DNA of 64,000 nt from Gordonia amicalis NBRC 100051 = JCM 11271. Lineage in GTDB: Bacteria > Actinomycetota > Actinomycetes > Mycobacteriales > Mycobacteriaceae. The DNA is taken from the NCBI RefSeq assembly GCF_000332995.1, contig NZ_BANS01000014.1, positions 124,001 through 188,000 of the forward strand, written 5' to 3'. The notes under the pieces are model-generated. The model saw only the letters and a list, made by a program, of their open reading frames with translations, ran no database searches and had not been told where the DNA came from. The stretch's first letter is position 1. Each line of letters starts with the position of its first letter. Both the position numbers and the translations under genes were made by a program. This document shows positions 17,156 through 28,793 of this stretch, piece by piece.

Positions 17156-18388
17156 ATGACCCCGCGCGACAGCGTCTTCGCCTCTCTGCACGTGCCCAAC
17201 TACCGGATCTTCTTCGCCGGCATGTCCGTGTCGATGACCGGCTCCTGGATGCAGGCGACCGCCCAGGCCTGGCTGGTGCTGACGTTGAGTGGATCGGCGT
17301 CGGTCCTCGGCCTGATCGTCGCGCTGCAGGCTCTGCCGGTTCTCCTGATCGGACCCTATGCCGGTGTCATCGCCGACCGCGTCGACCGTCGGCGATTGCT
17401 GACGGTCCTCCAGGCGATGATGGGCCTGCTGGCGGCGGTGCTCGCCGCACTCACGCTCGCCGGGGTGGTGGCGGTGTGGCATGTGGCGATCCTCGCCGTG
17501 CTACTCGGCCTCGGACACGCCTTCGAACAGCCCGCGCGGCAGGCATTCATTCATCAGATCGTCGGGCAATCGCTGATCCGCAACGCGGTCACGTTGAACT
17601 CGGTGATGGTCAACGCCGCTCGCGCGGTCGGTCCGGCCGTCGCCGGCGTCATCCTCACACTCGTCGGTGCGGGTTGGTGTTTCGCGATCAACGCGGTCAG
17701 TTTCCTGGCAGTGGTCGTCTCGCTCATCGCGCTCGACGGCACGAAGATCACCCAGGAGCCCCCTGTCCCCCGCGCGAAAGGACAGCTGCGCGAGGGCATC
17801 CGCTACGTCCGCGGCATACCGTCACTGTGGATTCCCCTCGCCACCATGGCCCTGGTCGGCACCCTGGCATACAACTTCCCGGTCACCCTGACGGCTGCCG
17901 CCGACTTCGTCTTCGACGGTGGGCCACAGGCTCTCGGTTTCATGACCTCGGCCATGGGGGTCGGCGCGGTCGTCGGAGGGCTCGTCGTCGCGGCACGCGG
18001 CACCATCGGACTGCGGCCGCTCACGCTGGCCGCGTTCGGATTCGGCATCACGATCGCCGCGGCGGCGCTGGCACCGGACCTGATCACCGCCATCTGCGCA
18101 CTGTTCCTGGTGGGCTGGCTCAGCGTGACGTTCATGTCGACCGGCAACGCCACTCTCCAGCTCAACTCCGAACCCCGGATGCGAGGACGGGTCATGGCGC
18201 TGTGGTCGGTGGCTTTCATGGGGTCGACGCCGATCGGCGGTCCGCTCGTCGGCGCGATCATCGAGGCCACGAATCCGCGTGTGGGGTTGGGTGTCGGCGC
18301 GGCCGCATGCCTGGCCGCCGCATTCCTCGCCTTCGCGGCCGACCGGAGGAGCCGATCGCGGGTGGGGCCCGAACCCGCCATCGACTGA
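17156..18388 (+). CDS. MFS transporter (MFS_3/EntS-like exporter)
   Basis: 410 residues with about twelve predicted membrane segments. The family start FASLHVPNYRIFFAGMSVSM followed by TGSWMQATAQAWLVLTLSGS and the loop GVIADRVDRRRLL between helices 2 and 3 mark the MFS_3 group (EntS and multidrug exporters). The central loop includes LREGIRYVRGIPSLWIPLA, a constant feature of that group, and QLNSEPRMRGRVMALWSVAF opens the last helices. A charged tail (DRRSRSRVGPEPAID) is cytoplasmic. It probably exports a hydrophobic or siderophore-like small molecule; no substrate evidence. Confidence 0.85.
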   Translation: MTPRDSVFASLHVPNYRIFFAGMSVSMTGSWMQATAQAWLVLTLSGSASVLGLIVALQALPVLLIGPYAGVIADRVDRRRLLTVLQAMMGLLAAVLAALTLAGVVAVWHVAILAVLLGLGHAFEQPARQAFIHQIVGQSLIRNAVTLNSVMVNAARAVGPAVAGVILTLVGAGWCFAINAVSFLAVVVSLIALDGTKITQEPPVPRAKGQLREGIRYVRGIPSLWIPLATMALVGTLAYNFPVTLTAAADFVFDGGPQALGFMTSAMGVGAVVGGLVVAARGTIGLRPLTLAAFGFGITIAAAALAPDLITAICALFLVGWLSVTFMSTGNATLQLNSEPRMRGRVMALWSVAFMGSTPIGGPLVGAIIEATNPRVGLGVGAAACLAAAFLAFAADRRSRSRVGPEPAID

Positions 18389-18396
18389 GCCCTGGA

Positions 18397-18648
18397 TCAG
18401 ACGGCGTCGCTTCCGTCGATGCTGCCGAAGTCGCCGACCTCGACGTTGCCCTGATCGTCGACCGCGGTGTCGAAGATGCCATCGCAGTCGGTGTCGGCGA
18501 CCGCGATGTCGGTGTAGCCGTCATCGTCGCTGTCGGCCTCGATCAGGTCGATCGCGCCGTCGTCGTTGGTGTCGTAGGCGATCGACTCGGCGTAGCCGTC
18601 GTCGTCGGTTTCGACCAGGATTCCGTCTGCGGGGATCTGGGTGCTCAT
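18397..18648 (-). CDS. Small acidic protein with Ca-binding-like DxDxDG repeats
   Basis: 83 residues, only one cysteine, about one third Asp/Glu and no lysine or arginine. Repeats such as DTNDDGAIDLIEADSDDDGY and ADTDCDGIFDTAVDD recur at about 11-12 residue spacing, resembling thrombospondin type-3 or dockerin-like calcium loops. There is no signal peptide or membrane segment. The ATG at 18648 has a strong AAAGGAA ribosome site, and the gene is convergent with the MFS gene. I do not recognise a named family. Calcium binding is inferred from the loop pattern only. Confidence 0.7.
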   Translation of the reverse strand: MSTQIPADGILVETDDDGYAESIAYDTNDDGAIDLIEADSDDDGYTDIAVADTDCDGIFDTAVDDQGNVEVGDFGSIDGSDAV

Positions 18649-18810
18649 GGTGTTCCTTTCGTGGTGCCCGCCGGTGCGGGCTGTCTGCTGCGTTCGTGTA
18701 CTTGGAGCGGGAGCGGGCCGGGAATGTTCCGCGGCTGTCCCGGAGTCGTTCGGTCGGCCGACGTGCGTCTTTCGACGAATGTGCCCCGTCGTCTCACCAC
18801 GCCGGGTTAG

Positions 18811-18826
18811 CGTGACTCAGGTCACG
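18811..18826. promoter_or_regulatory. CRP/GlxR-like palindrome
   Basis: CGTGACTCAGGTCACG contains GTGA-N6-TCAC, the core recognised by actinobacterial cAMP-receptor proteins (CRP/GlxR, TGTGA-N6-TCACA). It ends 12 bases before the ATG of the LVIVD gene and just before its GGAGGGG ribosome site, so binding there would more likely repress than activate. Confidence 0.45.
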
Positions 18827-18838
18827 ATCGGAGGGGCG

Positions 18839-20407
18839 ATGACGCCAGGTCGATGGGGTATTCACACAATGCGGCGGCGACTGCACACGGTCACCTGCCT
18901 CGTCGTCGGGGCGCTGCTCGTGTCGACGATGCTGGTGTCCGCACCGGCGACCGCCGCGAACCACTGGTTCCCGGACATCTTCGAAAGCTCGGTACCGAAG
19001 GCCGATTGCGGTCCGGGCTCACGACCGGAGCCCGGCCTGCAGGGCGACGTCAGCGCCGAGGACCGGTTGTCCGGTCGCAGCATGCGTGGCTACCACTGCA
19101 ACCTGACGAAACTCGGCAACGTGACCGGCGCCGGCGGCGGCATCGTGTCGGCGTCGTTCGAGCACTGCAGCTACACCGGAAGCCTGTTCCCCGGCAACAA
19201 CTTCATGCCCCAGCCGGGCGTCCAGGTCATCGATGCCTCCGATCCTCGGAAGCCGCGAGTGGTGGGCTCGCTCACCGACACCGCGATGCGCGGCGGCACC
19301 TGGGAGACCCTGAAGGTCAACAAGAAGCGCAAGTTGCTCGCCGCGACCGGCGTTCCGCTTCTGTGGGGTGCCGGCTTCTTCGCGGTCTACGACATCTCCG
19401 ACTGCACCCGTCCCAAGCTGCTCAATGCCCGCGGCGGCGGCATCGCCTACCCCATCCCGTTCACCTCGCACGAGGGTGGCTGGTCGCCCGACGGCCGGAC
19501 GTACTGGGCCTCGGGGGTCGCTCCGGGGCACCTGAGTGCGATTGACGTCTCCGACCTGCGCAATCCGCGGGTGATCTGGCAGGGTCTGCACAGCTTCCTG
19601 GGGCACGGTTTCGGCATCACGCCCGACGGCAACCGCATGTACCTGTCGAACATGGCGGGTGTCACGGTCCTCGACATCAGCGCCGTACAACGGCGTGCAC
19701 CCTACCCACAGGTCCCACATGTGGCCGCGTATCTGTGGCCCGACGGCCAGATCAACCAGCACTCGATCCCGGTCACCTATCGGGGTACACCGCACGTCAT
19801 CACCGCCGATGAGGGCGGTTCGGGCGGCGTGAAGATCTTCGACGTCTCCCGGGTCAACACACCGCGGTACGCCGCCCAACTCAAGCTCGAGATCAACCTG
19901 CCCGAGCATCAGGACACCCAGTTCCGGTCGTCCATGGGCGGTTCGTTGTTCGGCAGCAACCCGCACTACTGCGCGGTCGACCGTGCGAAGGATCCGACGG
20001 CATTGGCCTGCGCGTGGGAGTCATCGGGCATCCGTGTGTTCGACATCCGCGACCTGTCCGCGATCAAGGAGATCGCCTATTACAACCCGCCGGCGCAGAA
20101 GGGCGCCACCGCGCTCAGCCGGCCCAATTCCCCACACGTGCTCGGCTCGCTCATCGGCGTACCGGCCATCGAGTTCTTCAGCCTCGGAATGTCTCTCGCG
20201 AACGGGCGAGCCAAGCTGAACGAGATGATCGGGCCGCGGATCGGCATGGTCGTGGGCGGTGACATGGCCACCGACTGGTGCTTCTCGCCACCCGAGTTCC
20301 GCGGCAACAAGATCTTCACCACCTGCTCCGACGGCGGTTTCTACGCGCTCGAGTTGAGCAGCCGGGTCTACACCCCGCCGCCGGATCAGGATTCGTTCCT
20401 CGGATGA
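18839..20407 (+). CDS. Secreted LVIVD-repeat (beta-propeller) protein
   Basis: 522 residues from ATG 18839 (GGAGGGG just upstream); an in-frame ATG at 18869 would give a more typical signal peptide but lacks a ribosome site. The signal sequence runs from RRRLHTVTC through LVVGALLVSTMLVSA to PATAA. The mature protein carries LVIVD-like propeller blades: VQVIDASDPRKPRVVGSLTD, FFAVYDISDCTRPKLL, LSAIDVSDLRNPRVIWQG, VTVLDISAVQRR, VKIFDVSRVNTPRYAAQL and IRVFDIRDLSAIKEIAYY. Several cysteines suggest disulfides. It is translationally coupled to the DUF305 gene. Function unknown; extracellular or surface location inferred. Confidence 0.85.
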   Translation: MTPGRWGIHTMRRRLHTVTCLVVGALLVSTMLVSAPATAANHWFPDIFESSVPKADCGPGSRPEPGLQGDVSAEDRLSGRSMRGYHCNLTKLGNVTGAGGGIVSASFEHCSYTGSLFPGNNFMPQPGVQVIDASDPRKPRVVGSLTDTAMRGGTWETLKVNKKRKLLAATGVPLLWGAGFFAVYDISDCTRPKLLNARGGGIAYPIPFTSHEGGWSPDGRTYWASGVAPGHLSAIDVSDLRNPRVIWQGLHSFLGHGFGITPDGNRMYLSNMAGVTVLDISAVQRRAPYPQVPHVAAYLWPDGQINQHSIPVTYRGTPHVITADEGGSGGVKIFDVSRVNTPRYAAQLKLEINLPEHQDTQFRSSMGGSLFGSNPHYCAVDRAKDPTALACAWESSGIRVFDIRDLSAIKEIAYYNPPAQKGATALSRPNSPHVLGSLIGVPAIEFFSLGMSLANGRAKLNEMIGPRIGMVVGGDMATDWCFSPPEFRGNKIFTTCSDGGFYALELSSRVYTPPPDQDSFLG

Positions 20408-21096
20408 CCGAACGGCACACCGACAGGCGCACCGGCAGACAGCGACCCGCGTGGCCGCAGATCGCCGGACTGACCTCGCTGGCGGTACTGCTCGTGGCGA
20501 TCGGAATCGTCGTGGGTTCGGTGTGGTCACCGGGGTCACGGGACGACGTGACGACGATGAGTGCTGCCGACATCGGCTTCGCACAGGACATGTCGGCGCA
20601 CCACGATCAGGCACTGCTCATGGCCCGGACTATTCTCGCCGCCCCCGATGTGGACCCGACCATCCGCGGACTGGCCGACCAGCTCGTCGTCGCCCAGTCC
20701 GCGGAGAGTGCGACCATGCGCGGCTGGCTGCAGTTCTTCGGGCTGCCGCTGACCTCGGACTCGCCGATGTCATGGATGCCCCACGACGATCTGCGTACAC
20801 ACGGCCATCCGTCGGCGGCGACGCCCGGCACCCCACCCATGCCGGGGATGGCGAGCACCGACGAACTCGGCCGGCTCGCCACACTGCGTGGCGACGAGGC
20901 CGAGAAACTGTTCCTGCAGTTGATGATCCGGCACCACCGCGGCGGCCTCGACATGGCTCAGGCTGCGTACAACGACGACCGTTCCGGGCCGGCGACAAAG
21001 CAACTCGCCCTGAACATGCTCGGCGATCAGGGCAACGAAATCGGTCAGATGTCGATGCTCCTGAAGGAACGCGGCGCTGAACCCCTGCCCACCTGA
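20404..21096 (+). CDS. DUF305 protein, membrane-anchored
   Basis: 230 residues, starting at an ATG that overlaps the LVIVD stop (ATGA). One N-terminal membrane segment (about 20-42, AGLTSLAVLLVAIGIVVGSV) is followed by an external DUF305 domain with the two His-rich helices DIGFAQDMSAHHDQALLMAR and LQLMIRHHRGGLDMAQAA, and a Met/His/Pro-rich linker (HGHPSAATPGTPPMPGM). The ferritin-like DUF305 fold and the Met/His richness suggest metal, possibly copper, binding at the cell surface. The coupling to a secreted propeller suggests a joint extracytoplasmic job. Specific metal not shown. Confidence 0.85.
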   Translation: MTERHTDRRTGRQRPAWPQIAGLTSLAVLLVAIGIVVGSVWSPGSRDDVTTMSAADIGFAQDMSAHHDQALLMARTILAAPDVDPTIRGLADQLVVAQSAESATMRGWLQFFGLPLTSDSPMSWMPHDDLRTHGHPSAATPGTPPMPGMASTDELGRLATLRGDEAEKLFLQLMIRHHRGGLDMAQAAYNDDRSGPATKQLALNMLGDQGNEIGQMSMLLKERGAEPLPT

Positions 21097-21110
21097 ACCC
21101 CTCTGGGCCG

Positions 21111-21608
21111 TCAGTCGGTCTTGGGATGCAACGTGAACATCTCCCAGACCTCTTTCTGGTCCACGGCCCACGGGTCGTAGACGAAGGGGGCGTGCCGCAA
21201 CGCCATTCCGGCTTTCCGCGGGGTGCGATTGGCCTTGAAACCGTTGCAGGACTTGCACGCCGCGACCTGGTTGCCGAATGTGCTGGGCCCGCCCTGGGAT
21301 ACCGGCACGATGTGGTCCACCGTGTCAGCCGGACCGTCGCAGTAGGCGCAGATCCACTGGTCACGACGGAGGATCGTTGCATTGGAGGCGTAGGAATCCA
21401 TCGTCTTGCCTGCGTACGGGCGATAGGCGTCCCGCTTGATCGCCACCACCTTGTGAATGGGCAGTGACACCGTCGGCGAATGGACCACGCGCATCAAGGG
21501 GGTGCCCTCGACGTTGCGCGCGACCTCGGTGGTCAGCAAGACGGCAGCGCGCCGCCAGGTGACGCGCGCGAGGATCTGTAATCCCGCATTCGTGACGAAG
21601 ATGGTCAT
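21111..21608 (-). CDS. HNH endonuclease
   Basis: 165 residues from the ATG at 21608 (GAGGAGT upstream); a longer reading frame to 21659 is unlikely. The HNH/zinc module lies in residues about 85-130: CAYCDGPADTVDHIVPVSQG then NQVAACKSCNGFKANRTPRK, with two CxxC pairs and the DH catalytic pair. The N-terminal part (MTIFVTNAGLQILARVTWRR and IHKVVAIKRDAYRPY) resembles standalone actinobacterial HNH proteins of unknown role. It is convergent with the DUF305 gene. Confidence 0.82.
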   Translation of the reverse strand: MTIFVTNAGLQILARVTWRRAAVLLTTEVARNVEGTPLMRVVHSPTVSLPIHKVVAIKRDAYRPYAGKTMDSYASNATILRRDQWICAYCDGPADTVDHIVPVSQGGPSTFGNQVAACKSCNGFKANRTPRKAGMALRHAPFVYDPWAVDQKEVWEMFTLHPKTD

Positions 21609-21924
21609 GGATACTCCTCGATGCGTGGGCGAGTGAGCGCGCCGACCATCGAGGTTCACGACCTCAGGAACTGGTGACGCTGGATGTGATTGGTCCGGAC
21701 CGGGTTCGGGCTGGTAGCCCGTACCGGCAGCCGAGGTCGGTCATCCGCCACTCGCGAACGAACACCGCCATACCGATCGACATCTGCGCCACCTCCTCTC
21801 AGTTCTCTTCTGGCCTGCTGTCCGCCACGATAACCGCGGTCAGCGCAGCCTGCCACCGTTCAAGCCGTGTGTTCGCCGATGTTCACGTGCTGAACACAGT
21901 GTGTTCGCGGCTTCCGGGCCGAAC
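21609..21924. other. Intergenic region, no convincing gene
   Basis: This 316-base gap holds the divergent side of the HNH gene and the 3' end of the broken crotonase. Short open frames on both strands lack ribosome sites and family patterns. One small palindrome, TGTTCACGTGCTGAACA (21880-21896, 6-5-6), lies near the crotonase end; its role is unknown. Confidence 0.5.
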
Positions 21925-22791
21925 TCAGAAGATGTCGGGGAGGTCCTCCGACACCGTGTTCGGGTACGTCGCCGACCGCTTCTCCAGGAACGACATGACG
22001 CCCTCGTAGACGTCGCCGGACTGGCCGCGATAGAAGATCGCCTTCGAATCGGCGTGATGGGCGTCGAGCGGGCTGGGCGCCCCGGCCATCCGCCACAACA
22101 GCTGGCGGGTCAGCGCGGCCGAGACGGGGGCACTGCCCGCGGTCATCTCACGCGCCACGGCGATCGCGGTCTCGAGGACCTTGTCCTTCGGCACGACCTG
22201 CTAAGATCAGTCCGCGCTCGTGCGCCTCGTCGACCTGCACCATCTTGGCGCCGATCGTCCACTGCAGAGCGGTCGGCAGGCCGACGAGTCGCGGGGAACC
22301 AGCTCGACGCCGCCTCGGGGACGAGGCCGCGGGCGGCGAAGACGAAGCCGAACTTGGCATCTTCGGAAGCGATCCGGACGTCGGCGGGCAGGGTCATGGT
22401 GACGCCGACACCGGCCGACGGACCGTTGATCGCGGCGACGATCGGCTTCAGCGAGGCGAACATGCGCAGCGTCAGTTTGCCGCCCTCGTCTGCCGGGACC
22501 TTCGTCGCCGGCGACCTCCGAGGATGCGTCGAAGGTGGACCCGCCTTCCTCCAGGTCGGCGCCGGCGCAGAACGCCCGACCGGTACCGGTGAGCACCACG
22601 GCGCGCACGGAGTCGTCGGCGTCGGTCTCGTCGAATGCCGCTCGGAGCTCCTCACCCATCTGCACCGTGAAGGCGTTGAGACGATCGGGGCGGTTGAGCC
22701 GGAAGATCGCGATGTCGCCGTCGCGCTCGACGGTGATGGTGGGTTCGGCCTGGGTGGCCTTCCGGCCGGCCTTTGATGTATCGCTCGTCAC
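21925..22791 (-). pseudogene. Enoyl-CoA hydratase gene broken by three frameshifts
   Basis: Read from a GTG near 22791, the protein begins normally (ERDGDIAIFRLNRPDRLNAF, then GTGRAFCAGADLEEGGSTFD). The frame must be changed near 22500 to read GKLTLRMFASLKPIVAAING and AKFGFVFAARGLVPEAASSW, again near 22295 for GLPTALQWTIGAKMVQVDEA, and again near 22200 for PKDKVLETAIAVAREMTAG through the end at 21925. The pieces join in order into one crotonase of about 285 residues. Each change equals a net -2 (or +1). Either this is a decaying gene or the sequence has local errors; the crotonase identity is clear. Confidence 0.8.
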
Positions 22792-22843
22792 ACGGGTGAT
22801 GCTATCGAGAGCCGTCACCGACGATGCGGGCGGCCGATACAAA

Positions 22844-22877
22844 ACGGCGGCGCCACCCTTTCGGGTGACGCCGCCGT
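22844..22877 (-). terminator. Rho-independent terminator of clpC
   Basis: On the minus strand a 15-base stem (ACGGCGGCGTCACCC and its partner, one mismatch) with a four-base GAAA loop is followed by TTTTG. It lies 20 bases after the clpC stop, the expected place for an intrinsic terminator. Confidence 0.8.
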
Positions 22878-22897
22878 CTGTGTCAGATCAGCTGAGG

Positions 22898-25444
<2,547 letters not shown>

Positions 25445-25583
25445 TGTTCTCCCTCACATTGCTAGCGCCCCGGCCGCCGCGAGAACCACCTCGTGTGTCC
25501 GGTCGGGACAACGCGGTGCGGGTAGGCGACGACCAGCCTGCTTCTACTCTAGAGGTCGTCTTGGGTGTACCTGCAGTTAACGC

Positions 25584-25600
25584 CCGTGCAGACTGCACGG
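25584..25600. promoter_or_regulatory. Perfect 7-3-7 palindrome upstream of clpC
   Basis: CCGTGCAGACTGCACGG is a perfect hyphenated palindrome about 140 bases upstream of the clpC start, in the 285-base gap between clpC and a VOC gene. It may be an operator; the cognate protein is unknown. Confidence 0.4.
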
Positions 25601-25668
25601 ATTGACCGCGACGGCGGGGATGTGCACTGTACAACTGCGCAGGCCGGGGCGGTGTTCCCGGTCCGCTA

Positions 25669-25682
25669 CGCCGAGAGCGAAC
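25669..25682. promoter_or_regulatory. Candidate ClgR box
   Basis: CGCCGAGAGCGAAC fits the core of the ClgR consensus recalled from Corynebacterium (CGCYNANRGCGWWS), and ClgR activates clpC and clpP genes in actinobacteria. It lies about 225 bases upstream of clpC, farther than usual, so the call is tentative. Confidence 0.35.
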
Positions 25683-25729
25683 GGGCCGCCGGATCACCCG
25701 ATATCACCCGATATGAGGAAGAACCGGGC

Positions 25730-26488
25730 TCAGACCGACAACACCGAGAGAATATTGCCCGACGGGTCGGTGAACCAGGCGATGTCCGGCTCCCCGTCAC
25801 CACCCCGCACGATGCCCCGCTCGTCGTGCTCGAAACCGTCGTAGCGCAAGATCTCGACCCCCTTGCCGACGAGGTCGTCGACCGTCTGCGCGAGGTCGTC
25901 CACGACGATGTTCAGCACGGTGAACGTCGCCGGCCGGTGATGGTCCTTCGGGTACACCATCACCGTCGTCCGACGGCTCACCCGGACACCGGCCACCCCC
26001 ATCGGATAGCGCAGTACCCGCATTCCGAGGACGTCCCGATAGAAGCGCTCGGCCTCGTCGAGGTCGCGGACCGCGAAAGCGCTGCACGTCGACGCGGGCG
26101 GCCCCATCGCGATCTCCTCCGCGTCGGAGAGCCAGACGATCTGGATCCAGTTGCCGTCGGGATCGGTGGCCGTCCCGAGGAAGTTGCCGTCGCGTTCCTC
26201 GAGCGGACTGATCCACACGGCGCCGAGCGAGTCCAGGCGCGCAGCGGTCGCGCGCGGGTCGTCGACCTCCACGTTCAGGATCGAGCGGGCGCCGTCGCGG
26301 TTGGGGCCGGACACATCGTCGCGTTTGTCGAACATGAGGTAGAAGCCGTCGAGTTCGACGACGTCGTAGCCGGGCCCACCGTCGCCGGTGGACTCGACCT
26401 TCGCCTCGAACGCCGTCGCGTACCAGTGCGCGAGTCGTGCGGGGTCGTCGCTGGACAGGAGCATCGAGCCGATCGTTGCGGTTGCCAT
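25730..26488 (-). CDS. VOC/glyoxalase-family protein, two domains
   Basis: 252 residues made of two vicinal-oxygen-chelate modules. Module 1 (about 1-125) has MLLSSDDPARLAHWYATAF, ILNVEVDDPRATAARLDSLG and GTATDPDGNWIQIVWL; module 2 (about 132-252) has SAFAVRDLDEAERFYRDVLG, NIVVDDLAQTVDDLVGKGV and AWFTDPSGNILSVLSV. These match the CFP30B-type bidomain group often annotated as glyoxalase or dioxygenase; metal ligands are only partly conserved and the substrate is unknown. It is intact, between clpC and the broken bet operon, and divergent from betT. Confidence 0.8.
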   Translation of the reverse strand: MATATIGSMLLSSDDPARLAHWYATAFEAKVESTGDGGPGYDVVELDGFYLMFDKRDDVSGPNRDGARSILNVEVDDPRATAARLDSLGAVWISPLEERDGNFLGTATDPDGNWIQIVWLSDAEEIAMGPPASTCSAFAVRDLDEAERFYRDVLGMRVLRYPMGVAGVRVSRRTTVMVYPKDHHRPATFTVLNIVVDDLAQTVDDLVGKGVEILRYDGFEHDERGIVRGGDGEPDIAWFTDPSGNILSVLSV

Positions 26489-26587
26489 ACCAATCCTGAC
26501 CGGACGAGGGCGCCGAATTCATCGGTCACGACCGAGTCGGGCAATTCACCCGACCGCCCCGATCAGGAGAGGCTAGCGTCACAGGTC

Positions 26588-28793
26588 ATGAGTGCCGGCG
26601 AAGACCTGCAGTCCCGTCCACTCCCGCCTCCCCGGACACCGGGGAACGGTCACGACGTCCGAGTTCGATCAACCTGACCGTCTTCGTCGCGTCGGCCGCC
26701 ATCGTGCTCGCCTTCGCGATCTGGGCGCTGGCCGCACCGGCTGCGGCGGAGACCGTCATCAACGACGTCCGCGATTTCATCACCCGCTGGTTCGGCTGGT
26801 GGTACTTCATCCTCGCCACCGCGATCGTCGGTCTCGTCGTCTTCCTCGGCATCAGCAAGTACGGGCGGTACCGCCTCGGACCGGAGGAGTCCCGTCCCGA
26901 GTACAGCTTGTTCACCTGGACGTCGATGCTGTTCGCCGCCGGCATCGGTATCGACCTGATGTTCTTCTCGGTCGCCGAACCGGTCACCCATTTCCTCACC
27001 CCGCCGACCGGTGCGCCGGAGACCAACTTCGCGGCACGGGAAGCCGTGACGTGGACGGTCTTCCACTACGGGATCACCGGCTGGGCGATGTACGCCCTGA
27101 TGGGCGGCGCCCTGGCCTATTTCGCGTTCCGGCACAACCTGCCGCTGACCATCCGCGCGGCCCTGTACCCGATTTCGGCAAGCGGGTCGAGGGCCGATGG
27201 GGCGACGCGATCGACGTCGCGGCCGTGCTCGGCACCATCTTCGGCATCGCGACCTCGCTGGGAATCGGCGTCGTACAGCTCAACTTCGGCCTCAACGAGA
27301 TCTTCGGCATCGAGCAGGGCAAGGCCGCCCAGATCGGGCTCATCGCCCTGTCGGTGGTCATCGCCACCGCCTCGGCGACGTCCGGTGTGGACAAGGGTAT
27401 TCGGCGATTGTCCGAGATCAACGTGATCCTCGCGATCGTGATGCTCGTCTACATCACGGTCGCCAAGGACGCGGGCTTCCTTCTCAACGGTCTGGTCCAG
27501 AACGCGGGCGACTACGTGTCGACGTTCGCCGACCGCACCCTCGACACCTTCGCGTGGGATCAGGTGAATCCCGCACCGGGACAGGACGCTCGGGCCTTCG
27601 TCGACGGCTGGACGCTGTTCTTCTGGGCCTGGTGGGTGGCCTGGGCGCCGTTCGTGGGTCTGTTCCTGGCGCGCATCTCCCGCGGACGGACGTTGCGGCA
27701 GTTCATCTTCGGCGTCCTCGTGGTCCCGTTCAGCTTCATCCTCATCTGGATCTCGATCTTCGGGAACAGCGCCCTGGCTGTCGCCCGCGGCGATCAGGAG
27801 TTCGCCGAGACCACCGCGTCGACCCCGGAGGCCGGCTTCTACTCGCTGCTCGAGCAGTACCCGGGGGCAACGCTGCTGATCGGCGTCACGACCATCACCG
27901 GCCTGCTGTTCTATGTGACCAGCGCCGACTCGGGTTCGCTGGTGATGGGCAACTTCACCAGCCGCCTCAGTGACCCGATGGCCGATTGCCAACGCTCCCT
28001 TCGTATCTTCTGGTCGGTCGCCATCGGCCTGCTGACCCTGTCGATGCTGTTCGCCGGGGGCGGCGACGGATCGATCCTGACCTTGCAGGCCGCGACCGTC
28101 ATCATGGGTCTGCCCTTCTCCTTCGTCCTCGGCCTGATCGGGGTGTCGCTGCTGCGTGCGGTACGCAACGAGTCGTACAAACTCGACAGCTTCCGTACGA
28201 CGCTGCCGAAGGTGATCGCGGTCGGACGCGGGCCGACCGAACACGGCAGCTGGCGCCAACGCCTGGTCGGAACACTCCGGTTCCCCGGTCGGGTCGCCAC
28301 CCGCAGGTACATCACGGCGACGGTTGTCCCGGCGATGCACGAGGTCGCGGAGCAGTTCGGTCGGGAGGGCGTCACGGCGACGGTCGACGAGTCGGCGGTC
28401 AACGAGGGTTTGCCGTCGCCTCGCCTCATCGTCGAACTCGCCGACGTCCCGGCCTTCGAGTACTGCGTGTGGCCGGTGTCCGCACCGACGCCCACGTATG
28501 CGGTTCGCAGCCAGCGTTCCGATGACCGGTACTTCCGGTGCGAGGTGTACCTGACCGAGGGTTCGCAGGGATATTCCTTGTCGGGGTACAACCGTGAACA
28601 GATCATCGGCGACATTCTCGATCAGTACGAACGACATCTGGGCTATCTCCATCTACGTGACTCGGCCGCCGATCACCACGACCCGGCCGCCCGCCTCCCG
28701 GACACCGTCGCCGGCACCGGATCCCCGAACGCCGGTACGGTCGCAGAGGCGGACATACCCGACAGCGATCCGGAAGGAGCGCCTGCTCCATGA
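26588..28793 (+). pseudogene. betT: BCCT-family choline/betaine transporter gene, frameshifted
   Basis: A choline-type BCCT transporter is recognisable throughout: FFSVAEPVTHFLTPPTGAPE, the Trp-rich DGWTLFFWAWWVAWAPFVGL and ISRGRTLRQFIFGVLVV, about twelve membrane helices, then a long hydrophilic C-terminal domain (about 200 residues) as in osmoregulated BetT. The reading frame is broken at least once near 27172-27176 (CTGTACCCGATTTCGGC, where one base is missing between Ile and Phe-Gly). A second -1 shift between 26590 and 26660 separates the best start (ATG 26588) from helix 1. The stop overlaps the betB ATG (ATGA), showing operon structure. Confidence 0.8.

Noticed and set aside
18641-18838. 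N-terminal extension of the LVIVD gene in the same frame
   Set aside because: It overlaps the acidic gene's leader and lacks coding character; GGAGGGG plus ATG 18839 is better.
21880-21896. TGTTCACGTGCTGAACA as a LexA (SOS) box
   Set aside because: It does not match the actinobacterial GAAC-N4-GTTC arrangement.
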